Origin: Episyrphus balteatus
Lineage: Eukaryota; Arthropoda; Insecta; Diptera; Syrphidae
Assembly: GCF_945859705.1 (NCBI RefSeq)
Contig: NC_079137.1
Span: forward strand, 37,569,554 to 37,633,553
DNA length: 64,000 bases
Direction: 5' to 3'
The notes under the pieces were generated by a model. The model was given only the letters and a program-made list of their open reading frames with translations, was not told where the DNA came from and searched no databases. Below are positions 56,201 to 64,000 of this stretch, piece by piece (the first letter of the stretch is position 1; each line of letters starts with the position of its first letter). A program made the translations under genes and the position numbers.

Positions 56201-59116
56201 ATATAAATGAAAAGGAAACTTAAAACAAAAAGATTAAATTAATTTTTGAAGGGAAAATAAAACGACTTCTTAAATGTGTTAATGTGGAAAAAAAATATGC
56301 ATTAGAAATTTCAAATTGTTAAGGCCGTAAATGAAAAAAAAAAAAATCAAGGTAGTTATATTTGAGTTGAGCTTCTTATTAATGTATATTTTAATGAATT
56401 ATATTGATATATGTTGAGGTTACACATGTTCAAAACAGTGCATTTATTCAATTTCTTTCCAAAATAGTATTAAAATATGGTAATATTTTCTAAGTCGACT
56501 AACAAACACAAAAAATGGATCGTACTAAAATAACGACTAAAATTATCGTGTTTTTTACTGTCTGAAATAAAATTGCTCAAATTTAAAAATTATAAGTTCG
56601 AATATTTTAAGCCTTGTTTATTAACTAAATAATAAAATTTATTTCATTCAATAATCTACCAATTTATAAACGTTGAGCCGTTTATGTGTTGGTTCCACGC
56701 AGTCTTAAACGCTCAAATTGCAACCGTTTGTACACTTCGGGTTCTTGATAAACATTATATATCTTCCAAAAACCGTCGTTTGTCCACAATACGTTTAGGA
56801 ATAAACAAATACGTTTATAATACAAATTTTGCATTGAAAAATTCCAATATTTTGTATGTTTTTAATTTTTATGATTTTTTTCTTTTTTTGTTGAGTATGA
56901 AAAGAGAAAAAAAAATTTGCAGCTCTGTGTGGGCCCCACAGTCAAAATTTTGACTCTACAATCGTTTAATTTTCAGTTAGTAAATGATCAAAAAAATAAG
57001 ATGATTTTACTATTCAGTCGGTGATTAAATTGGATGAATATTAAAGGGTCACCGTGGTGTATGAGTAACTTTTGTACTTTTAATAGCATTTATGAGTGTT
57101 TTTTAAATTCCGAACTTTTCATAATTTAACATAATAATTTTAACTCAATACCAAGGGTCTAAAAAAAAACTCCTGGGCTTAAAAGAACAATACCAATTCA
57201 CCGAAAGCCTTTTTGCTCCATAGAAACTTTAATTAGATATTCTAAAATCAGATAAATCGATTGGGTATAGTATGCAAATAAGGACTCTATTATTATCATC
57301 GTCTATATTTATCTTCCTTCATCTTCACTCAATACATTTTACTTTTCTTCAAAATTACTTGCATAATCAAAATAAATGATGTTCATTTTCAGTTGGTACT
57401 TAAAGATTACGTGAGTTCTGCAGTAAATATCAATTCAAATTTATACACGTCCACCTTCCGAAATTTTACAAGTCGAGGACAGAAATGCCTTTGGCTTTAT
57501 ATCCCGTCACCTTGACTAAAGACGAGTTTCTCCCTAAGTGCACATAAAAATTCAATTTGTTAAAATAACAAAGAACAACAGCCTATAATAAGCATAAAGA
57601 ACACGTTTACTAACAATTTTTCAAAAAAAAAAAAAAAAAAAAAAAAAAAACAGCAACTCACAGGGTGGTTTACTTTTGTAGGTACTACCAGCACCACCCT
57701 ACAAAAGCCTACCATGTTCATATCTGGTAGCCTCAAGGGCAGCGTTCAAGTTTTTAAAGCATTTTGTTCATCACAGATATGTTTGTGAAGTGGTGGGAAA
57801 ACGAGAGAAATAGAATGAAGGTGGGGTGTAAAGGAGGGCCTTTGGGGGGTATAAGTAGGTTGGGGTTCAAAATATTTGGCACATTTTCAAGTCACGCTGA
57901 ATGTCAAGCAGATTAGCCGGCGACTTATCACCCCGAATGAGTCACGAGGGCAATGGGGGCAATAGCAAGTAGGTTTTTTTTCCTGTGCACAGTGCTTCGA
58001 CTTTTGTATGCTTTCGTTGATGTTGAGATAGTTTCTTTTTTTTTTTTAATTTTTTTTTTTTTTTTTAAGGATAACAAGAAGGATAGGCTCTGAATTTGAC
58101 CTTCATTCACACTGAAATCAATATTGAGTGAGTTCAGAAAAATTTGTATGTAGATACACAACTATCCAACTAGTTTTTATGGAGATGGAACTTGCAACCA
58201 AGCACGCAGTGCAAATAGACGATGACGAAGAAGGTGAAAGGGCAACTACGTGAACTGTGTCGGATTTTTATTTTTCTCTATATAGTATTTTCTACGATAT
58301 TTTATCCTTATTGTATACTAACATATACATTTTGAGAGGGAACTTTCGGATTTGAAAAATAAAAAAAATAAAATAAAAGTTGAGAAATAGATAAAGAATT
58401 TGATATATTGAATGCATGAAAGCTTAGAAAAGGAGGTTTTTTTTCTCGTCATGTCATACTATACCCAAGGAAAATAAAATATGTGCAAGGATGCACCTTG
58501 CTTTAAGGACTGTATGCACTAGTGCTTTAGTTCAGGAGCACGTAAGCGTATCACTGACGTTCAACAACTCTTGGTTTTTTTTTGAAATTCAATAGAATTG
58601 GGAATAGCAGATTGTTTAAAGTTTTATTTTTTATTTACATTCATTCGAAAAAAAATATTATTTAATGATTACCTTTATATTTTAGTTAACCTTGATGATT
58701 TGATTTCGATATTGAATGATGTTTTGTCTTGGAGTTTGTTCTAAAAAATTTATGTTTTTTTTATTATGGAGTAATTCAACGAGTTTCTTGGGATACATAA
58801 TTATACTTAATTTAATCTTGGGTAGTTCCATGGAAGGGTTTTGGCATATTTTTGCATATTTATGTATGTTTTCGAAATTATTTCTTTACCTTTTTACTAA
58901 GTTAAGAATTTTAATAAATTAACATTTAGTAGTACATATATTAATTTGTTTCATGGATCTTAGTATTAAAAGTATTCCAATTGCAGTGTCTTAAAATATT
59001 TTCAAATAAGATGTAATCAGTGTGACGTTAGAAAGTCACTCCACTTTTACCCTCCTGACAATAATATAAAAAAAAAAAAAATATAATTACATTTTTGAAT
59101 ACCTAGGTACATCAAA
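56201..59116. other. Intronic DNA
   Basis: Contains a pure run of 28 A (57623-57650) followed by CAGCAACTCACAGGGTGGTT and an inverted ACCACCCT at about 57697-57704. Otherwise AT-rich, with a GC-richer stretch at about 57660-57960. No exon recognised. Confidence 0.4.
57623..57650. repeat. Poly-A run, 28 bp
   Basis: Uninterrupted A; could be the tail of an unrecognised retroposed sequence on its left, but no target duplication was found. Confidence 0.9.
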
Positions 59117-59750
59117 AAATATCAATTGAAAAAAAATTAATTTGAAATAAAAACAAAAATATTTATTGCAAATAAAAAATAATTGCATTAAAACAAAAAA
59201 ATATTTTATGCAACTGAAAAATATTTGCATTAAAAAAATATTTTTGCATTGAAAATAAAATAAAATAAAATTTATTTTTGCATATAAAAATATTTTGCGT
59301 AAAAAAATTTATTGAAAAAAAAAATGTTTCTTCATGAAAAAAACAAAAAAAATAAATGCAAATGTTTAATATTCGTAAAATTTCTTACAATTTTGGCAAT
59401 TTGACCATACATTAGCTTCAATATTATAGCTGAAATATCTATTGAATGGTTAAATAGTTAATATTGTAAGAAATTGGACGAATATATAAAAAAAATATTT
59501 AATGAACACATTTTGCATTGATTTTTTTTTTTTTTTTTTGTCAATGCAGATTTTTTTTTTATTTGCAACAATTTTTTTTTAATGCAAAATATTTTTATTT
59601 GAAATGAAATTTTATCTTCAATGCAACTTTTTTTCGTTTGCAATAATTTTTTTTGCAATGCAAAATTATTTTAGTTGCAATAAAAATTTTTTTTAATGCA
59701 ATTTTCTTAATTGCATTTTTTTTTTTTAATTTGTAATGGAAAGCAAATGC
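59117..59750. repeat. TTGCATT/ATTGCAAAT palindromic repeat, copy 2
   Basis: Same plan as 55597-56200: it starts AAATATCAATTGAAAAAAAA, has forward phrases to about 59350, a central ATTCGTAAAATTTCTTACAA and TTGTAAGAAATTGGACGAAT pair around GGCAATTTGACCATAC, then inverted phrases. The centre of both copies shares TTCTTACAATTTTGGCAAT. Confidence 0.65.
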
Positions 59751-61792
59751 ATTAAAAATAAAATGATTTTTTAAGAATTGATAAGATTAGATAGCTTTTT
59801 GCTATTTTAAAACTATTTGTATTTTTAAGTTTGCAGGTTTACTCTCTAAGCTAGAGGTATATACTTCTTGTTGTTTATAAATTTCAAAGAATTGTAAAAC
59901 TGTTTTTAGAAAACAAAAGTGAAATATATATTTTTTTAATCTTGTATTTAAATTAATTATTTTTTTTTTAATGTAGAATTCTATGATTTAGTTTTCTGTA
60001 AATCGATATTTCAAAAAAAATTTTTTTTAATTCTGTAAATTCATATCATTTACGACTGGTTTCACGAGACTTCTGATATAAGTTGTAGAACATTCAAACA
60101 ACGATAGGCTGTTTAATTTTGCATTCATTTAATCTTTTAACACCTTATTTGATTGTAATATTAGCATAATTTTTCTATTCGAAAAATTGCAAGACAAAAT
60201 GTGTATTTAATGTTTTATCATAAATGTCTAGAAGCTTTTACTTTTTTGATCCTATATTTTGTTAAATTAATATGGGCGAACCTTATTGTTATTGATACAT
60301 TTGCGTTTCTAACCCATTATAAGAGAAATAAATTGTTTACCTAAGGATTATTCAGCAGAAAACCCTTGTCATGTTATTAGGTTATATTTATTAATAAATT
60401 TAGAAGGGGTGAAGAATTCTAAAAGTAACAGATAAATTATTTTGTATGATTAGGCAAATTTGCAATTTCTAAAAAGGAATACAAAAATAAAACTTATTCA
60501 TTAATAATGGAGCAAACAAGTAAGTACATTATTTTCTTTTAAGTGTGGAGTTTTTTTTTTGTCAATATTAATGCAAAGTAAGCGTTATTTTCATGTACCA
60601 ACTAAAAATTGAGTTACTCTTGATTGAGATAGATTATTGAGAATTTAGAACTTTAAGCTACAAAAGTAAGTAGGTATATGAACACTAAAAGAAAAAAATA
60701 TTGAATTAATCGAATTCTATTATCAAGTATTTTTCATGTTTTCTAATATTAAAAATGATAAAAATAAGAAAATCCTATTTTTAGAATTTTCTAGAAAGTT
60801 ATATAAAACCACAAGTTATCTTCAATCAATAATTTCTATTCTTATGCTTCAATTTAAATTATTGAAAATATATTCACCCAAAGTTTTATTTTTGTTCGAA
60901 ACTGTTTTCGACTTTCTTTGGCAGTTAAATAAAATTTTAACTCAAGAAAAAGGAAAAAAGGATAACTGCCAATCTTAATTTATCATCATCAGACATCAAA
61001 TGAAGTGACAATATCCTTTTCTTTCTTTCTTTTTATTTTATTTTGTTGGTTAAAAACCATAATATCGATATAAGAAAAGGAGAAAAACGTATTGTCAAAA
61101 GAAAAACCTTTCAAATCACATGAGTAACAAATTGAATATATGGAACTTTTTTTTCCATTAACCTCTCACTTTTCTTATTGTCGAGCATCTGCAAACATTT
61201 TCCATGATGTCCAAATTGTTATCTGTTTGTATTGGCAAGGATAATTTAGATACACGGGATCCTTTTTCTGAATGAAACAATCGAAGAAAGAAAAAAGAAT
61301 ACGGTAAATCCAAACAAAAAGGAAGACGAATAAATGAGGTAGAATAGATAGCTTTTGGTTGAATACATTGTAGTAAATCCCTATTTTGTTTTTTTGGTCA
61401 ATACTAAGTTCAATCTGTTTAAGGGTAGGTAACATTTTTTTTCCAATACCTAAATGGAACTTGTTTTTTTTTTATTATTATTCAGGGTTTTATTATGCTG
61501 TTATTGATGTTTGAATAAAATATTTAGTTTTTTGTTTTGTTTTGTTTTTTTTTTTTTGAAAAAGAAATGCGTAAAAGCAATGTTTGGACGTGTTCGAAAT
61601 AGATTTGAAATATTTATACAAAAAATGTAAATATAAATAAATCATGACGTTGGGTTTGACCTAATAAACTTTATTTGACTTTCAAATGCAGAACAGATAT
61701 TGAGGCTACAAGAAACTTTAAGTTAGAATAGAAAAAAAAATCATGCAAATTGATTTGAAATTATTATCTGACCACAAATTTTGAACAAATTC
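59751..61792. other. AT-rich intronic DNA
   Basis: No gene or element recognised before the LTR. Confidence 0.4.
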
Positions 61793-62341
61793 TGTTACTG
61801 ACTGGTAGAATAACATAACCTTGAAGAATAACATACATGTATATTCTAATCCATCAGATTATTATATACCAGCAATTTGCATACGTACCCTACAATATGT
61901 AGCTTTTCAATTTGTTCTATTATATCATTTTCATTCTCACAATAGTCAGCACTTTGCTTGCATACCTGGCTACTGTATCATATTCCTTTCAGTTCATTAC
62001 TTTCGTGTACATATCTCACATAATTATTTTAGCAAAGTAAGCATATTATTTGTATAAATAGTGTTGTAAGAAAATAAAAGGTATTCATTCTGAATCAAAG
62101 CACCAAACTGTTGTTCATATTATTTGCTTCCCCCCACCAGCGGTAAGGGGCAATAATCGAATCTATAAACATAGGAAAAGTATTGGTCACATTGTTGCTT
62201 CCCCCCACCAGTGGTAAGGGGCAATAATCAAATCCTCGAAATATACATAGGTACGAAGAACCTTTTGTATAGTCTACGGTCTGGTCAAGGTTTATGCACC
62301 CTGACCAGCAAGTCGGTACAAACTAGTGCCGACTCTAAACA
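61793..62341 (+). mobile_element. 5' LTR of a BEL/Pao retrotransposon (left edge uncertain)
   Basis: The right edge is firm: it ends TCTAAACA, one base before the primer site. The left edge is inferred. TGTTACTG at 61793 would pair with the AACA end; TGTTGTAAG at 62062 is an alternative but would leave out the TATA box. A TATAAATA box is at 62053-62060 and AATAAA at 62073-62078. Two 40-bp direct copies of TTGCTTCCCCCCACCAG..GG and flanking bases lie at 62124-62163 and 62195-62234. The matching 3' LTR is outside the window. Confidence 0.65.
62053..62060 (+). promoter_or_regulatory. TATA box of the BEL LTR
   Basis: TATAAATA in the middle of the presumed LTR. A start site would be expected near 62085, where GTATTCATTC resembles an initiator. 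Confidence 0.5.
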
Positions 62342-62342
62342 T

Positions 62343-62360
62343 TGGTGACCCCGACGTGAT
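62343..62360 (+). other. Primer binding site for tRNA-Trp
   Basis: TGGTGACCCCGACGTGAT is complementary over 18 bases to the 3' end of fly tRNA-Trp (ATCACGTCGGGGTCA plus CCA) as I recall it. It lies one base after the LTR, the normal place for priming minus-strand DNA. Confidence 0.85.
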
Positions 62361-62382
62361 ATTTCATGCTAACCAGTTACGA

Positions 62383-63140
62383 GTTCCTGAGTTCCAGATC
62401 CGTAGCGCCTTCTGCTAGTGCTTCAATACGTGTTCCTGAGTTCCAGATCCGTAGCACCTTCTGCTAGCGCTCCATACGAGTTCCTGTGTTCCTGAGTTCC
62501 AGAACCGAAGTACTTTCTGCTAGTGCTTCAATACGAGTTCCTGAGTTCCAGATCCGTAGCGCCTTCTGCTAGTGCTCCAATACGAGTTCCTGAGTTCCAG
62601 ATCCGTAGCGCCTTCTGCTAGTGCTTCAATACGAGTTCCTGTGTTCCCGAGTTCCAGATCCGTAGCGCTTTCTGCTAGTGTTTCAATACGAGTTCCTGAG
62701 TTCCAGATCCGTATCGCTTTCTGCTAGTGCTTCAATACGAGTTCCTGTGTTCCTGAGTTCCAGATCCGTAGCGCCTTCTGCTAGTGCTCCAATACGAGTT
62801 CCTGAGTTCCAGACCCGTAGCGCCTTCTGATAGTGCTTCAATACGAGTTCCTGTGTTCCTGAGTTCCAGATCCGTAGCGCCTTCTGCTAGTGCTCCAATA
62901 CGAGTTCCTGAGTTCCAGACCCGTAGCGCCTTCTGATAGTGCTTCAATACGAGTTCCTGTGTTCCTGAGTTCCAGATCCGTAGCGCCTTCTGCTAGTGCT
63001 CCAATACGAGTTCCTGAGTTCCAGATCCGTAGCGCCTTCTGCTAGTGCTCCAATACGAGTTCCTGTGTTCCTGAGTTCCAGATCCGTAGCAACTTCTGCT
63101 AGTGCTCCATACGAGTTCCTGTGTTCCTGAGTCCCAGATC
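62383..63140 (+). repeat. Leader minisatellite of the BEL element, about 15 units
   Basis: Units of about 48 bp, many lengthened by an extra 9 bp (GTTCCTGTG), give spacings of about 48 and 57. The core is GAGTTCCTGAGTTCCAGATC, CGTAGCGCCTTCTGCTAGTG and CTTCAATAC. It fills nearly the whole leader between the primer site and the gag start. Antisense frames through it (for example 62732-62947 and the end of 62944-63684) are not genes. Confidence 0.92.
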
Positions 63141-63151
63141 CAAACGAGAAA

Positions 63152-64000
63152 ATGGAGGAAATGCAAGTATTCACTATTGTAGCCAGGCAAAAAGCTATAA
63201 CTGAGGAAGTACAGCGTCTCAAAACCAACATAAGTAAAGATGGTTCCGACCGAAAAACCGCAGAATACAAGACGAAAAAATTACGTGCGCTTGAAGAATT
63301 GTGGGTAGAGTTCGCTACTAACCATGAAAAAATCAAAGCATACGTAAAGGCGGATACTCCGTATGTGCAGGCGAATACATACGAAAAGGTCAAAAATGCG
63401 TACATGGAACTAAAACGAACCATAGAATCGATTGAGCCTTCAGATGCTAAGAGCGATCCTGTAAAAACAGTTGTAGAACAGGCTACAAAAACATCTACTC
63501 CTGTAGATTCGGAAATCGACCCTCCTAAAAAATCAAACGGTTCCAACAAGAATCCTACTGAAAGGCAAGAAGAATTCAGTAGAATTATAAGAAGACACAA
63601 CACCTCCGCACAGTCCTTACAGCGGTTGTTGGATTCTATCCGAACAACGCAGGAGGAGTGGAGTACAACATTTTGTAGTGTCAAGATAAGCTTGCTACAA
63701 AAGTACTGGGCTAAGCTGGAAGAAACACATCTCCTGGTGCATGAATTTGTGAATGATCCGAAACGAGCAGGCTATAAGTTGGAAGACTTCTACAAATTCG
63801 AAGATGACGTCCAGCAGTGTCTGATATCATTAACGGCCAGACTGGAACAGTCTTCCGCACTACCATCCTCTCCAAACCTTCCTGCCGTAAGCGAACATAA
63901 GCCAAACCTCAAATTGCCAAAGATAACATTGCCAAAATTTGACGGGAACTATATCAAATGGAAGCAGTTTTGTGACTTATTCACGGAACTAGTCCATAAA
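63152..64000 (+). CDS. Gag of a BEL/Pao LTR retrotransposon (cut by window edge)
   Basis: The frame opens at ATG 63152 just after the leader array and runs 283 codons without a stop to the last base of the window. It begins MEEMQVFTIVARQKAITEEV, is rich in Lys and Glu with probable coiled coils (residues about 10-110), then has a Pro/Ser/Lys-rich stretch. Residues about 254-283 read LPKITLPKFDGNYIKWKQFC and DLFTELVHK. That LPK..LPKFDG....W..F...F...VH signature is the DUF1759 region of BEL/Pao gag polyproteins. Protease, reverse transcriptase and integrase should follow in the same or an adjoining frame to the right. The open frame and matching primer site suggest a fairly young insertion. 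Confidence 0.92.
   Translation, partial: MEEMQVFTIVARQKAITEEVQRLKTNISKDGSDRKTAEYKTKKLRALEELWVEFATNHEKIKAYVKADTPYVQANTYEKVKNAYMELKRTIESIEPSDAKSDPVKTVVEQATKTSTPVDSEIDPPKKSNGSNKNPTERQEEFSRIIRRHNTSAQSLQRLLDSIRTTQEEWSTTFCSVKISLLQKYWAKLEETHLLVHEFVNDPKRAGYKLEDFYKFEDDVQQCLISLTARLEQSSALPSSPNLPAVSEHKPNLKLPKITLPKFDGNYIKWKQFCDLFTELVHK

Noticed and set aside
62383..63140. CRISPR-like look of regularly spaced repeats
   Set aside because: There are no unique spacers; the whole unit is repeated. The context is a eukaryotic LTR element leader.
62944..63684. 246-codon minus-strand open frame
   Set aside because: It is the antisense shadow of the BEL gag, running into the leader minisatellite. The plus strand has a domain match, the primer site and the LTR.

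Overview
This is a stretch of an AT-rich insect nuclear genome, almost certainly a fly (Diptera). The evidence is two tRNA-Glu(TTC) genes of the dipteran type, short exons with GT/AG (and one AT/AC) splice sites, very large introns, and many insect-style transposable elements. Almost none of the short open frames in the window is a real gene.

The one host protein-coding gene I can support is on the minus strand: the fly hnRNP L homologue (smooth, sm). Four short exons are readable: 52240-52155, 52000-51904, 51572-51509 and 9104-9033. They join in consistent phase and encode most of the second RNA-recognition motif, the segment after it, and the start of a linker. The 5' part of the gene should lie beyond position 64000, and the 3' part (RRM3/RRM4) beyond position 1. 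The intron between 52154 and 52001 has AT-AC ends with a textbook U12-type 5' splice site, so it appears to be removed by the minor spliceosome. A possible 36-nt microexon sits at 52392-52357. The intron from 51508 to 9105 is about 42.4 kb and holds most of what else is in the window.

Inside and around the introns, from left to right, are: a small mariner-type MITE (1591-1769); a 2.1-kb near-perfect palindrome with hAT-type ends and 8-bp target duplications (5938-8060), with diverged relatives at about 3010-3460 and 43360-43560; two tRNA-Glu genes (15548, 16637); a tandem satellite of about 171 bp ending in an inverted half unit (22018-23098); a decayed hAT element with an 8-bp target duplication (24193-25405); a GTCT/GTCA microsatellite (27951-28096); a 5'-truncated RTE-clade non-LTR retrotransposon with a 971-codon open frame and a 17-bp target duplication (31517-34517); a 534-bp inverted-repeat element with a hammerhead-like motif (43721-44254); and the start of a BEL/Pao LTR retrotransposon running off the right edge. 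The last shows an LTR, a tRNA-Trp primer site, a 15-unit leader minisatellite and an open gag.

A recurring design is the most unusual thing here. Several unrelated non-coding elements (26903-27596, 28807-29784, 39312-40161, 47538-47845, and AT-rich ones near 18.3, 55.6 and 59.1 kb) have a terminal phrase of about 15-20 bp that is repeated several times inside the element, mostly forward in the left half and reversed in the right half. No transposase is present to assign them. All family names come from motif recognition only; no database search was possible.
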